DNA of 64,000 nt from Streptomyces glaucescens. Lineage in GTDB: Bacteria; Actinomycetota; Actinomycetes; Streptomycetales; Streptomycetaceae. The position numbers and the translations under genes are program-made. The notes below the pieces were generated by a model that had not been told where the DNA came from, made no database searches, and saw only the letters and a list, made by a program, of their open reading frames with translations. Positions 24,898-34,393 of the stretch are shown here, one piece after another. Each line of letters begins with the position of its first letter. Position 1 is the stretch's first letter. The stretch covers positions 372,001 through 436,000 of the forward strand of contig NZ_CP009438.1 in NCBI RefSeq assembly GCF_000761215.1. Reading direction: 5' to 3'.

Positions 24898-27645
24898 TCA
24901 CAGCGCCCGTGCCGCGTACGCCCGGACGTCCGCGTCCGGGTCGCCGGTCGCGGCGGCCAGGGCCGTGCGGGCTTCCTCGGCGGCGCGGTGCCGGGTCAGC
25001 GCCAGGACCGCGGCCTTGCGGACGTCGGCGTTGGGATCGGCGACGGCCTTGGCGAGTGCCCGCACGGCCGGACCGGGTTCGGCGAGGGACAGGGCCGTGG
25101 CGGCGCCCGCCCGTACCTGCCAGGCCGGGTCGGCGAGGGCCCTCTCGGCGCGGCCGGCCAGGGGCGCCGGGCAGCCGACGGTGCCCAGCGCGGCGTAGGC
25201 CGCCGCACGTACCAGTGCGTCGGGATCGTCGACGAGGCCGGTGAGGGCCGCGTGCACCACGTCCGGCGCGGCGTCCACGGTGGCCAGGGCCTTGGCGAGG
25301 GTGACGCGCACCTCGCGGGAGGGGTCGGCGCCGGCCGCGCGGGCCAGTTCGGATACGGCGTCCACCGACACCAGCGCCCGCACGGCGGCGACCCGCACGG
25401 CGGTGTCCGGGTCCGACAGCGGAGCCGTGAACAGTGCGGTGTCCCCCAGGCGCAGGGCCCGCAGCACGTCCAGGGCGGCCGCGCGGACGACCGGATCGGC
25501 CTCGTCCAGGGCGGCGGCGAGGGCGTCGCGCAGTGCCGGTTCCCGGGGCAGGGTCTCCACCAGTTCCCGCAGGGAGGCCGCGGCGGCGGCGCGCACCCCG
25601 GGGTCGGGGTCGGTGAGCGCCGTCGCCAGTGCCGTCCCGGTGCCCGGCGGCACGGTCTCCGTCAGCACGGTGACGGCCGTGCGGCGCACGGCGGGGTCGG
25701 GGTCGGACAAGTAGCTCCCGAGCACGGCCGGTTCGGGTTCCGCCTCGGCGAGGGCGAGGAGTTCGAGCAGACGCGGTGAGGCCGCGGCCTCCCTCTGCGG
25801 CGCCGCGGGCGCCGCGGCGGCGCGGGCTCGGCCCGGATCCCGGCCCGGCGTCACCGGCGCGACCTCCCTGGCCCCCGCCGTCGCCACCTGCTCCGGGTGG
25901 ACCTCGCCCAGGTGCCGGGAGGGACCGCCGGCCGGGCTGTAGCCGTCGACCGGAACGAGGTACGGGGCGACGGGACGGGTGGTGAACTCCATGGCGCCGG
26001 AGGCGGACTTGCGCAGGTCGAGGTGGTGGAACCAGGACGTGTCGTCGCGCCGCGGGTGGTCGAGCCGGTCGTGGTAGAGGCCCCAGCGGGACTCGGTGCG
26101 GGCGAGGGAGGCCCGGGCCGCCATCTCCGCGCAGTCCCGGATGAAGGAGACCTCCACGCAGCGCATCAGCTCGTGCGGGGTGCGCGCGCCCAGCGCGGCG
26201 ATGTCGGTGCGCGTCCGCTCGAACGCCTCGAGCGCCAGTGACAGCCGGGCGCCGGACTTCGGCGGGGCCACGTAGTCGTTGACGAAGCGGCGCAGCTTGT
26301 ACTCGACCTGCGGCTGCGGCAGACCGTCGGGCCGGCGCAGCGGCCGGTAGATCAGCTCGTGCGCCTCGCGGAGCTGGTCGGCGGGCAGCTCACCGTCGTA
26401 GGCCCGGTGGCGGGCGGCGTCCGCGCCCGCGAGGTCGCCGAAGACGAACGCGCCGATCATGTAGTTGTGCGGGACGCAGGCGAGGTCGCCGGCCGCGTAC
26501 AGCCGGGGCACGGTGGTGCGGGCGTGGTCGTCCACGCGTACGCCGGAGGCGGAGTGGCCGCCGCACAGGCCGATCTCGGAGATGTGCATCTCCACGTCGT
26601 GGGTGCGGTAGTCGTGGCCGCGGCCCGCGTGGAAGGTGCCGCGGGTGGGCCGCTCGGTGGTGTGCAGGATGGATTCCAGGGCCGCGACCGACTCCTCGGG
26701 CAGGTGGCTCAGCTTCAGGTACACCGGTCCCCGGTCGCCTGCCACCTCCGTCGCGAACTCGGCCATCATCTGGCCGGACCAGTAGTCGGAGTCGACGAAG
26801 CGTTCCCCGTGCCGGTTGACCTGGTAGCCGCCGAACGGGTTGGCGACGTAGGCGCAGGCCGGGCCGTTGTAGTCCTTGATCAGCGGGTTGATCTGGAAGC
26901 ATTCGATGCCGGTCAGCTCGGCGCCCGCGTGGTAGGCCATCGCGTAGCCGTCGCCGGCGTTGGTCGGGTTCTCGTAGGTGCCGTACAGATAGCCGGAGGC
27001 GGGCAGGCCGAGGCGGCCGCAGGCGCCGGTGGCGAGGATCACGGCACCGGCGCGGACGGTGACGAACGCGCCCGTACGGGTGTGGAATCCGGCCGCGCCC
27101 ACCGCCCGCCCCCGTGCGGTGAGCACCCGCACCGGCATCACCCGGTTCTCGATGCGGATCCGCTCCCGCATCTCGCGCCGCCGCAACTGCCGGTAGAGCA
27201 CCTTCTTGACGTCCTTGCCCTCCGGCATGGGCAGGACGTAGGAGCCGGAGCGGTGCACCTGGCGGACCGCGTACTCGCCGTGCTCGTCCTTCTCGAACTT
27301 CACGCCGTACGACTCCAGCCGCCGCACCATGGCGAAGCCGCGGGTCGCGGTCTGCCGGACGGTGGACTGGTCGACGATGCCGTCGTTGGCGCGGGTGATC
27401 TCGGCGACGTAGTCGTCGGGGTCGGCGCGGCCCGGGATGACCGCGTTGTTGACGCCGTCCATGCCCATGGCGAGCGCCCCGGAGTGCCGGACGTGCGCCT
27501 TCTCCAGGAGCAGCACGCGCGCGCCGTGCTCGGCGGCGGTCAGTGCCGCCATCGTGCCGGCCGTGCCGCCGCCGATGACGAGCACGTCGCAGGTGAGTTC
27601 TTCGGCGTCGGTGAGGGCGGGGATCGCCAGCAGAGGGTCCACCAC
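24898..27645 (-). CDS. Fumarate-reductase/AprA-like flavoprotein fused to HEAT repeats
   Basis: 915 aa. Residues 1-600 are a succinate dehydrogenase/fumarate reductase-type flavoprotein: the FAD motif VIGGGTAGTMAAL, GDGYAMAYHAGAEL and the family end GLYAAGDLA-like (RLYAAGDLACVPHN). The substrate region (LLEKAHVRHSGALAMGMDGVNN) resembles adenylylsulfate reductase alpha subunits more than SdhA. An Ala/Pro linker (600-640) joins it to about nine HEAT-like repeats (LSDPDTAVRVAAVRAL type) to the end. With the ferredoxin at 30708 and the importer between, it forms a transport-plus-redox operon. Substrate unknown; sulfonate, sulfite or another oxyanion is inference. GTG start, AAAGG ribosome site. 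Confidence 0.82.
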   Translation of the reverse strand: MVDPLLAIPALTDAEELTCDVLVIGGGTAGTMAALTAAEHGARVLLLEKAHVRHSGALAMGMDGVNNAVIPGRADPDDYVAEITRANDGIVDQSTVRQTATRGFAMVRRLESYGVKFEKDEHGEYAVRQVHRSGSYVLPMPEGKDVKKVLYRQLRRREMRERIRIENRVMPVRVLTARGRAVGAAGFHTRTGAFVTVRAGAVILATGACGRLGLPASGYLYGTYENPTNAGDGYAMAYHAGAELTGIECFQINPLIKDYNGPACAYVANPFGGYQVNRHGERFVDSDYWSGQMMAEFATEVAGDRGPVYLKLSHLPEESVAALESILHTTERPTRGTFHAGRGHDYRTHDVEMHISEIGLCGGHSASGVRVDDHARTTVPRLYAAGDLACVPHNYMIGAFVFGDLAGADAARHRAYDGELPADQLREAHELIYRPLRRPDGLPQPQVEYKLRRFVNDYVAPPKSGARLSLALEAFERTRTDIAALGARTPHELMRCVEVSFIRDCAEMAARASLARTESRWGLYHDRLDHPRRDDTSWFHHLDLRKSASGAMEFTTRPVAPYLVPVDGYSPAGGPSRHLGEVHPEQVATAGAREVAPVTPGRDPGRARAAAAPAAPQREAAASPRLLELLALAEAEPEPAVLGSYLSDPDPAVRRTAVTVLTETVPPGTGTALATALTDPDPGVRAAAAASLRELVETLPREPALRDALAAALDEADPVVRAAALDVLRALRLGDTALFTAPLSDPDTAVRVAAVRALVSVDAVSELARAAGADPSREVRVTLAKALATVDAAPDVVHAALTGLVDDPDALVRAAAYAALGTVGCPAPLAGRAERALADPAWQVRAGAATALSLAEPGPAVRALAKAVADPNADVRKAAVLALTRHRAAEEARTALAAATGDPDADVRAYAARAL

Positions 27646-27653
27646 AGGGCCTT

Positions 27654-28421
27654 TCAGGAAGCGAGGGACGAGAGGACTTCGCGCCGCAGCGCCGCGCGTG
27701 CCGGGTCGTCGTGGGCGGTACGGTCGCGGGGGCGCGGCACGTCGCGTACGTCGGTCAGCCGTCCGCCGCCGAGCAGGGCCACGCGGTCGCCGAGGAACAG
27801 CGCCTCGTCCACGTCGTGGGTGACGAAGACCACGGTCGCGCCGGTGCCGCGCAGCACGTCCACGAGCAGGTCCTGCATCCCGGCGCGGGTCTGGGCGTCG
27901 AGCGCGCCGAACGGTTCGTCCATGAGGACGGCGCGGGGCGCCGCGGCCAGGGCGCGGGCGAGCTGGGCGCGCTGCCGCTGGCCGCCCGAGACGCGGTGGG
28001 GCAACTGCCGGGCCTGGGCGCCGAGTCCGACCCGGGCGAGCCAGGCGTCGGCCCGGGTGCGGCGCTCGGCGCGCGGCACCGACTGGATGGCGAGCGGGAG
28101 TTCGACGTTGCCGCGCAGGGTGCGCCAGGGCAGCAGCGCGTCCTCCTGGAAGACGAGCGCGCGGTCGGCGGAGGGACCGGTGAGGGGCCGCGCGTCCTGG
28201 GTGACCTCGCCGGCGAGCGGGGCCAGCAGTCCGGCCAGGGTGCGCAGCAGCGTCGACTTGCCGCAGCCCGAGGCGCCGACGACGGCCAGGATCTCACCGG
28301 CGGCGACGTCGAGGTCCACCTGGTGCAGTGCGGGTGAGCCGGGGCGGCCGAGGGTGGCGTCGCGCAGGGCGAGCGCCGCTCCGGTGCGCGCCGCCGGACG
28401 GATGTCAGACGAGCTGGTCAC
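27654..28421 (-). CDS. ABC importer ATPase (nitrate/sulfonate/taurine type)
   Basis: 255 aa from GTG 28421. Walker A GASGCGKST, Q-loop FQEDALLPW, signature VSGGQRQR, Walker B AVLMDEP and H-loop VTHDVDEA are all intact. The LLPW Q-loop is typical of SsuB/TauB ATPases. The start lies inside the permease gene (17-base overlap) and the stop is 8 bases before the flavoprotein gene. Confidence 0.9.
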   Translation of the reverse strand: MTSSSDIRPAARTGAALALRDATLGRPGSPALHQVDLDVAAGEILAVVGASGCGKSTLLRTLAGLLAPLAGEVTQDARPLTGPSADRALVFQEDALLPWRTLRGNVELPLAIQSVPRAERRTRADAWLARVGLGAQARQLPHRVSGGQRQRAQLARALAAAPRAVLMDEPFGALDAQTRAGMQDLLVDVLRGTGATVVFVTHDVDEALFLGDRVALLGGGRLTDVRDVPRPRDRTAHDDPARAALRREVLSSLAS

Positions 28422-29352
28422 GGGATGCGTCCTTTCCGGAGCCGGAGCCGGCGGCGGTTCCCGCGCCGGAGTCCGGGCCGGGTCCCGGACCGGTCCCGGA
28501 GGCGGGCGGTGCCGGTGCCCGCGGTGCGGAGGCGGGCGGTGCGGGGGCGGTGACCGCACGCGCCGCCCGGGGGGTGCGCGCGGCGGCACCGTAGGAGGTG
28601 CGCGGCAGCCAGCGGGTCAGCCGGCGGCCCAGCAGCTCCACGGCGGTGGAGGTGAGCCAGCCGAGGACCCCGATGGTGACCATGCCGACGAAGACGCCCG
28701 GGTAGTCGACGACCGTGTAGTCCTGCCAGGTGCGGTAACCGACCCCGTACTGACCGGAGATCATCTCCGCGGAGATCACACAGATCCACGAGACGCCGAT
28801 GCCGACCGACAGGCCGCCGAACACCCCCGGCAGGGCGCCCGGCAGGACGACCGAGCCGAGGATCCGCCACCGGCCGCCGCCCATGGTGCGCACCGCCTCC
28901 TCCCACACCGGGGTCAGGGCGCGCACGGCGTGCCGCGTGGAGACGAGCACCGGGAAGAACGCGGCGGTGAAGGTGATGAAGACGATGCCCTGTTCGTTGG
29001 AGGGGAACAGCAGGATCGCCACGGGGACCAGCGCGATCGCCGGGATCGGGCGGACGATCTCCAGCAGCGGGCCGAGCAGGTCCTCGGCGAGCCGGGAGCG
29101 GGCCACGAGCACGCCCCCCGCCACACCCAGCACGGCGGCCAGCAGGAAGCCGCCGAGGATGCGGGTCAGGCTGTCGGTGAGGTCCGTCCAGTAGTCGGGG
29201 CCGGAGAGCCGGCCGGCGAGGGTCCGGGCCACGTCGGTGACCGTGGGGAACTGCGAGAAGCGCAGCCACACGTCGACGTCCAGGCCGGTCAGCAGCTGCC
29301 ACAGGCCCAGTGCGGCCGTCACCGAGGCGGCGCGCAGCGCGTACCGGCTCAC
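28405..29352 (-). CDS. ABC importer permease (SsuC/TauC type)
   Basis: 315 aa from GTG 29352, overlapping the lipoprotein stop (GTGA). About six transmembrane segments and the EAA-like cytoplasmic loop (EEAVRTMGGGRWRILGSVVLPGALP). The C-terminal 50 residues are a Gly/Ala/Pro/Ser low-complexity tail (PASGTGPGPGPDSGAGT), unusual for the family. Confidence 0.88.
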   Translation of the reverse strand: MSRYALRAASVTAALGLWQLLTGLDVDVWLRFSQFPTVTDVARTLAGRLSGPDYWTDLTDSLTRILGGFLLAAVLGVAGGVLVARSRLAEDLLGPLLEIVRPIPAIALVPVAILLFPSNEQGIVFITFTAAFFPVLVSTRHAVRALTPVWEEAVRTMGGGRWRILGSVVLPGALPGVFGGLSVGIGVSWICVISAEMISGQYGVGYRTWQDYTVVDYPGVFVGMVTIGVLGWLTSTAVELLGRRLTRWLPRTSYGAAARTPRAARAVTAPAPPASAPRAPAPPASGTGPGPGPDSGAGTAAGSGSGKDASRDQLV

Positions 29353-30692
29353 GCGGCACGCTCCAGGGCCTCGGCGTAGGTGACGGTGCGGGCCCCGGGG
29401 TGGGCGATGGTGTAGGCGCGCGCGGTGTCGGCGGCGACGAAGGGCAGCAGCTCCTCGCCGTCGGCCACCCACACCGCCCGGTCGGCGAACCAGAGGGTCT
29501 TGGTGGTGGCGTCGGGGACGTAGGCGGCGCGGACCGTGTCCGGGTGCCGGGCGACGTGTTCCAGCAGGCCGGCGGGCGTCGCGAAGGTCCGTGTGGCGGT
29601 CTCGCCCTCGGCCCACACCTCGCTCCTCGGGGCCGGGGGCGCGGCGGTGAGGCGCCGGGCGTAGCCGGTGCCGAGTGCCTTGCGCAGGGGGCGGTCGTCG
29701 ACGAAGGCGTCCACGTCCACGTCGCCGGTCAGCTTGGCGGACTTCAGGACCGCCACGTCCTCCTTCAGCGCGGCGACCAGTTCCGGCCGCACGGCCGGGT
29801 CGAAGGTGGCGATGCCGTGGGCGCCGTTGTACAGGTAGACCACCTCGGCGGGCAGCCCCGTGGCCTTCGCGACCTTCTCGGCGGCGGCCACCGGATGGTC
29901 GCCGAGATAGTCGGTGGCCTGCGTCTGGGCCTTCAGGAACGCCTCCAGCACGGCGGGACGCCGTTCCGCGAAGTCGTCACGGACGGTGACGCCGTGGAAG
30001 GTGGGCAGGTTCAGCCGGGCGCCGTCGTACAGGGCCTTCGCCTTGCCCTGGTGGACGAGCAGACCCGGCCAGGCCACGAACTGCGACAGCGCGTCCGCGC
30101 TTCCCGCGGCGAGGGCGGAGGCGCCCACCGCGGGCTGCTGGTTGAGCTTCTCGATGTCCTCGTCGGGGTCGAGTCCGGCGCGTTGCAGCGCGCGGACCAG
30201 GGTGCCGTCGGCGGCCGAGCCGACGCTCGTCGAGACCTTCCTGTCCTTGAGGTCCGTCAGGGACCGCAGGGGTGAGTCCGGTGCGGTGACCACGGTGTTG
30301 AGTCCGCCGCGCAGGTTGTAGCCGGTGACGGAGACCAGCCGGGTGGGGCGGTCGAGCTGCCGGCCGCGGGCGGCGTTGAGGAGCAGCGGGAAGTCGCCCA
30401 TCGAACCGATGTCGATCTTCCCCGCGGTCATCTGCGCGGTGATCGGCGCCCCTGTGGCGTAGTCCTGCCAGACGACCTTGTAGGTGACACCGTCGCCGAG
30501 CGCGTCCAGCTGCTTCTCGAAGTAGCCGAGGGAGCGCAGCAGGGTGCCGGCGGTGACGGTGTTGATGGTCTTGGACTGGTAGCCGACGGTGACGGTGACC
30601 GTGGAGCCGTCACCGGCCCCGGCGTCGCCGCCGCAGGCGCTGAGGGGGACGAGGAGGGCCAGGGCGGAGACGGCGACTGCGGTGCGTTTCAT
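29349..30692 (-). CDS. ABC importer substrate-binding lipoprotein with extra C-terminal domain
   Basis: 447 aa. Signal peptide with lipobox LSAC (lipidated Cys20). The NMT1/SsuA-like binding domain spans about 30-340 (GYQSKTINTVTAGTLLRSLGYFEKQL, MTAGKIDIGSMGDFP). About 100 further residues (345-447, e.g. LWFADRAVWVADGEELLPFVAADTARAY) are not part of that fold and look like the C-terminal half of NosL-type accessory proteins; this match is by eye and uncertain. The family is usually 320-350 aa, so the extension is notable. Confidence 0.82.
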   Translation of the reverse strand: MKRTAVAVSALALLVPLSACGGDAGAGDGSTVTVTVGYQSKTINTVTAGTLLRSLGYFEKQLDALGDGVTYKVVWQDYATGAPITAQMTAGKIDIGSMGDFPLLLNAARGRQLDRPTRLVSVTGYNLRGGLNTVVTAPDSPLRSLTDLKDRKVSTSVGSAADGTLVRALQRAGLDPDEDIEKLNQQPAVGASALAAGSADALSQFVAWPGLLVHQGKAKALYDGARLNLPTFHGVTVRDDFAERRPAVLEAFLKAQTQATDYLGDHPVAAAEKVAKATGLPAEVVYLYNGAHGIATFDPAVRPELVAALKEDVAVLKSAKLTGDVDVDAFVDDRPLRKALGTGYARRLTAAPPAPRSEVWAEGETATRTFATPAGLLEHVARHPDTVRAAYVPDATTKTLWFADRAVWVADGEELLPFVAADTARAYTIAHPGARTVTYAEALERAA

Positions 30693-30707
30693 GCTGGTTC
30701 GGGCCTT

Positions 30708-30935
30708 TCACCGGAGCAGGTAGGGCATGTTGACCGTGACGGCTCCGGTGGGACAGCGGGCCGCGCACGGGCCGCAGTACCAGCACTCGTCGACGTGCAT
30801 GTACGCCTTGCCGTTGCGCTCGTCGATGGCGAGGGAGTCCAGCGGGCACATGTCGACACAGAGCGTGCAGCCGTCGATGCACTTCGACTCGTCGATGGTC
30901 ACGGGCACGTCGGCCCGCTGGGGCACCAAGGGCAT
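30708..30935 (-). CDS. 2x[4Fe-4S] ferredoxin
   Basis: 75 aa. Two cluster motifs: CIDGCTLCVDMCP (CxxxCxxCxxxCP) and CWYCGPCAARCP (CxxCxxCxxxCP). The first has one extra residue. A short aromatic C-terminus (VNMPYLL) follows. In this operon it is the likely electron partner of the AprA-like flavoprotein, comparable to AprB in adenylylsulfate reductase. Confidence 0.88.
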   Translation of the reverse strand: MPLVPQRADVPVTIDESKCIDGCTLCVDMCPLDSLAIDERNGKAYMHVDECWYCGPCAARCPTGAVTVNMPYLLR

Positions 30936-30986
30936 GGCTGTCTCCAGGGAGGGGGAAGGGGTGTGGCTGGGGACGGGAGGACGGGG

Positions 30987-31772
30987 TCACAGGTCGCGGC
31001 GCAGCAGCCCGCTCATGGTGATGCGGTCGCCGCGGAAGCGGATGAACTCCAGGTCGACGGGGCGGCCGTCGGCCAGGTGGGTGAGGCGTTCCAGCATCAG
31101 TACGGCCGCACCGCGCGGCGCCTGGAGCACGGCGGCGGAGTGGGCGTCCGCGTTGACCGCCTCCAGGGTGATCTCGGCGTGCCCCAGGGGCTGGCCGGTG
31201 AGGTCCTCCAGGAGGCGGAAGACATCCGTGTTCTCCAGGTCGCAGCCGAGCAGAGCGGAGCCGACGTCCAGCGGGAGGTAGGTGAGGTCGAGGGACAGGG
31301 GCAGGCCGTTCAGCCGGCGCAGCCGTTCGATGTACAGGACGTCGCTGCCGGGCGGGACGTGCAGCCGTTCGGCGACCGGGGCGGGGGCGGGTGCCGGTCC
31401 CACCGTGCGCACCTCGTTGGTGACGCGTCCGTGTTCGCGCAGGGTCTCGGCGAGCCCCATGAGGCGGTCCAGACCGTGCGGGTACTTCTCCGCGACGACC
31501 ACGGTGCCCACCCCGGGCAGGCGCTCCACCAGTCCTTCCGCGCGCAGCAGGTCGAGGGCCTGGCGGACGGTGTTGCGGGACGCCCGGTAGTCGGTGGCGA
31601 GCGCCGACTCGTGCGGGAGGGCGCCGGCCGGGAAGCCGCCGGTGAGGAGCTGGCGGCGCAGGACGTCGGCGAGCTGGCGGGCCTGGTCCGCGCGCAGCCG
31701 GCGCCGCGTACGGTGAGCGGCGACGGTGGGCGCGCCCTGGCCGCCGTGGTCACGGATGCGGTCGGTGGGCAT
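30987..31772 (-). CDS. GntR-family (HutC/UTRA) transcriptional regulator
   Basis: 261 aa. N-terminal winged helix (about 30-95; LPHESALATDYRASRNTVRQALDLLRAEGLVERLPGVGTVV split around a clear GntR helix-turn-helix) and a C-terminal UTRA ligand domain (115-258). First gene of the unit ending with the flavoprotein, 51 bases before the ferredoxin, so it probably autoregulates and controls the operon. The 200-base upstream interval has 7-bp arms TGTGGTG...CACCACA that could be its site. Confidence 0.87.
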   Translation of the reverse strand: MPTDRIRDHGGQGAPTVAAHRTRRRLRADQARQLADVLRRQLLTGGFPAGALPHESALATDYRASRNTVRQALDLLRAEGLVERLPGVGTVVVAEKYPHGLDRLMGLAETLREHGRVTNEVRTVGPAPAPAPVAERLHVPPGSDVLYIERLRRLNGLPLSLDLTYLPLDVGSALLGCDLENTDVFRLLEDLTGQPLGHAEITLEAVNADAHSAAVLQAPRGAAVLMLERLTHLADGRPVDLEFIRFRGDRITMSGLLRRDL

Positions 31773-31971
31773 GGCTGGACCCTAGCGGCGGGTTCGCGCG
31801 TGTGGTGTTGCCGCAGTGTTGCGCCACTTGACGCCACCACAGCAACCGCGTCGGCCTGCGGTTTCACCGGCCGGGACGGGAAGATCCGCCAGTAGGGCCG
31901 CCGGTTGCGGCGGGGCGGGCGGCGGCGGGCGTCCCGGTCGGTCGTCCGGCGCGTCGAGCGGGCCGTGCGGG

Positions 31972-33126
31972 TCACCCCGCGGCGGGCGGGCCGGGGACGG
32001 CGTCCGTGTCGGTGGCGGTCCGGATGAGGTGGTCGACGACGTCGGGAAGGTGGTGCCGCCGGCGGTAGGCGGCCCGTTGCCGCTGGGCGCCGTTGCCCTG
32101 CGCGCGCAGGCGTGCCGCCGCGGTGTCCAGGAGTGCTGCCTCCTCGGCGCTCAGAGCGGCCGGCACCGCCTTCCAGAGGCGTGCGACGTGGGCGCGTGCG
32201 GAGTGCAGCCGCCCGGTGTGCGGGTCGACCGTGTCGCCGCCGAGGCCGTCACGGGCGGCGCGCCAGCAGGCGGCCCGCAGCATCTCCGGCCGGGGGCGGG
32301 GGGCGGGCCGCGCCCGGCGGACGGCGGCGAGCGCGGTGGTGGCCAGCGCTTTGACGCAGCCGGCGAGCAGCACGGTGTCGTCGACGGTGGGCGCGGCGTC
32401 GGCGATCCGGACCTCCAGGGTGGGCACGTGGTGGGAGGGGCGGATGTCCCAGTAGAGACCTCCGCGGTCGATGAGGGCCCCGGCGCGGGTGAGGCCGTCG
32501 ACCAGGTCCCGGAAGTGCGCGTGGGACTCGAAGTAGGGGGGCGGTCCGGCCACGGGCCACCGGCTCCAGTTGACGGTGCGCCAGCTCGCGTATCCGGTGT
32601 CCTGGGCGTTCCAGTAGGGCGAGTTGGCGGTCAGGGCGATCAGCGCGGGCAGCCAGGGGCGGAGGTGGTTGCTCAGGAGCACGGCCGTGGTCTCGTCGGG
32701 GACGCCGACGTGGACGTGGCAGGCGCAGGCGCTCTGCTCGTCGTCCAGGGCCCGGAACGTGGCGACGCTGCGCGCGTAGCGCGGGCCCGGGGTGATGGGC
32801 GTGGGCACGTGCTGGCCGAGCACGGGGGTGCCGCTGGAGATGATGCGCAGTCCGAGCCCGGCCGCGGCGTGCGCGACGGCGGCGCGCGTCTCCCGGAGCT
32901 GGCCGGCCAGGTCGGTGAGGCTGGTGTGGGGGTCGGTGCGCACCTCGATCTGGTAGCGGGTGATCTCGGTGGTGACCCGGTCGCCGAGTGCCGCGGCCGC
33001 GGAGGCGACGACCTTGTCCGCTTCCGTGCTCACCTGCCGGGAGACCGGGTCCACCAGCAGGTACTCTTCCTCGACTCCGATGGTGACGGGCCCCGTTCCG
33101 CCTTCTCCGGTCCTCAGCATGGGCAT
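31972..33126 (-). CDS. YbdK-family carboxylate-amine ligase (copy 2)
   Basis: About 384 aa from ATG 33126; GTG 33171 and ATG 33120 are alternatives and none has a strong ribosome site. Same family marks as copy 1: [45 protein letters not shown]. Copy 2 keeps the CxCHVHVG form found in most YbdK proteins, while copy 1 has HVHVAVP. It is transcribed alone. Activity is predicted as glutamate-amine ligation with unknown acceptor. Confidence 0.83.
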   Translation of the reverse strand: MPMLRTGEGGTGPVTIGVEEEYLLVDPVSRQVSTEADKVVASAAAALGDRVTTEITRYQIEVRTDPHTSLTDLAGQLRETRAAVAHAAAGLGLRIISSGTPVLGQHVPTPITPGPRYARSVATFRALDDEQSACACHVHVGVPDETTAVLLSNHLRPWLPALIALTANSPYWNAQDTGYASWRTVNWSRWPVAGPPPYFESHAHFRDLVDGLTRAGALIDRGGLYWDIRPSHHVPTLEVRIADAAPTVDDTVLLAGCVKALATTALAAVRRARPAPRPRPEMLRAACWRAARDGLGGDTVDPHTGRLHSARAHVARLWKAVPAALSAEEAALLDTAAARLRAQGNGAQRQRAAYRRRHHLPDVVDHLIRTATDTDAVPGPPAAG

Positions 33127-33246
33127 CAGCCTGACACCCGTGGTGAGGAGCCGGAAGTACGTATTGCGCACGCGTCGCCCGGGCCGCGTCTCCTGCCGGG
33201 CACACCTGGGGTTGTCACGAGGCGGACAGGGGTTCGACGACGGGCC

Positions 33247-33615
33247 CTAGGCGCGCTTCGCGGTGGAACGCCTGGTCCTGGCGGCCGTCGCGGTCTTCCG
33301 GGTCCGCGCGGGCCTGGCGGCCGGTTCGGCAGCCGCGGACTTCGGCTCCTTCTGGGCACCGGCTCCGGAGGCCGCGGCGCCCGGAGCCCGTCCGGCCGGC
33401 CACGTCAGCTCGACCTCCAGCTGGACCTCGCCGCCGCCGACCTCGAGTTCCACCTCGCTGCTCAGTTCGTCGATGATCCGCAGGCTCAGCACTCCGGAGC
33501 CCAGCTCCAGCTCGGCCTCGCCGCCCTCCCTGAGCGCCTGGGCGAGGGCCGCGAGCTGGTCGGCGGCTTCGGTGCGGGACAGCGAGCGCGTGTGCTCGAA
33601 TCTCACGTCCTTCAC
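33247..33615 (-). CDS. Amphi-Trp domain protein
   Basis: 122 aa from GTG 33615 (VKDVRFEHTRSLSRTEAADQL). An N-terminal amphipathic beta/alpha domain with alternating acidic and hydrophobic residues (ELELGSGVLSL, VELEVGGGEVQLEVELTWP) and the conserved Trp fits the amphi-Trp family, function unknown. The C-terminal 45 residues are Ala/Lys/Arg-rich like a histone tail (RTRKTATAARTRRSTAKRA), suggesting nucleic acid binding. Confidence 0.75.
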   Translation of the reverse strand: MKDVRFEHTRSLSRTEAADQLAALAQALREGGEAELELGSGVLSLRIIDELSSEVELEVGGGEVQLEVELTWPAGRAPGAAASGAGAQKEPKSAAAEPAARPARTRKTATAARTRRSTAKRA

Positions 33616-33892
33616 GGCTGCCTCCGTACCGCGGCGGGGAGCAGAACAAGCCCCCACCATTCTCACGCTGCCCCGGGGACGCGGCATCTCGCTCGGCGCC
33701 GGCGGCCCGGGGCGGCGCCCGGACGTCGGGCCCGTTGCGGCGCCCGGAGGTGCCGCCCGGCGCGACGCGCGGACGGACGGCCCGGTGCGGTGCCCGGACG
33801 GACGGCCCGATGTGGCGCGCGGCCAGATGGCCGGGTGCGGTGCCCGGACGGTTGGCCGGTGCGGCGCCCGGACGGGTGGCCGGGAGCCCGGG

Positions 33893-34297
33893 TCAGACGG
33901 GCGGCCGGGTCTTGATCTGCAGGGCGGCCCGGCGGCGGTGGACGGTCACGTACGACAGCCCCTCCGGGCCGGCGGTCAGGCTCCGGGGAGCGCCCCTCGG
34001 AAGCCACACCAGGATGCCCGCGGTGAGCGGCCGCGGCGGCTCGGTGCCGAGTGTGCCGCTGCCCGCGACCACGAGGACGAGGACGTCGAGCTCCGGCTCC
34101 ACGTGGGGCGTGATACGGCCGTCGGGCGGGATGTGGATGAGGTTGGCGTCGAGTTGCCGCCCCGGCTCGGCCAGCCGCCACAGCGCGCCGCCCGCGGCGG
34201 CGGGGTCCGCCGAGAGCGCGGCCACGTCGCACAGCACGCGCGCCTCCTCGGTGCCGTCCCGTTCGCGGTCGCCCGCCCCGGCGCCTGCGTCACCCAT
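33893..34297 (-). CDS. Cupin-domain protein
   Basis: 134 aa from ATG 34297. Single cupin barrel: LDANLIHIPPDGRITPHVEPELDVL contains the His/Glu of cupin motif 1 in reduced form, then GSGTLG and GILVWLPRGAPR. Metal ligands are incomplete, so it may be a binding rather than catalytic cupin. Between the amphi-Trp and universal-stress genes, all minus strand but well spaced. Confidence 0.72.
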   Translation of the reverse strand: MGDAGAGAGDRERDGTEEARVLCDVAALSADPAAAGGALWRLAEPGRQLDANLIHIPPDGRITPHVEPELDVLVLVVAGSGTLGTEPPRPLTAGILVWLPRGAPRSLTAGPEGLSYVTVHRRRAALQIKTRPPV

Positions 34298-34393
34298 GCC
34301 CCACCACCGTCCGAAACCTGTCACCGCGCACCGCCGGGGCGTCCCGCTCCGGCCGGCCATGACCACTTCACCAGGAGAGGAATCCTACGGCGG

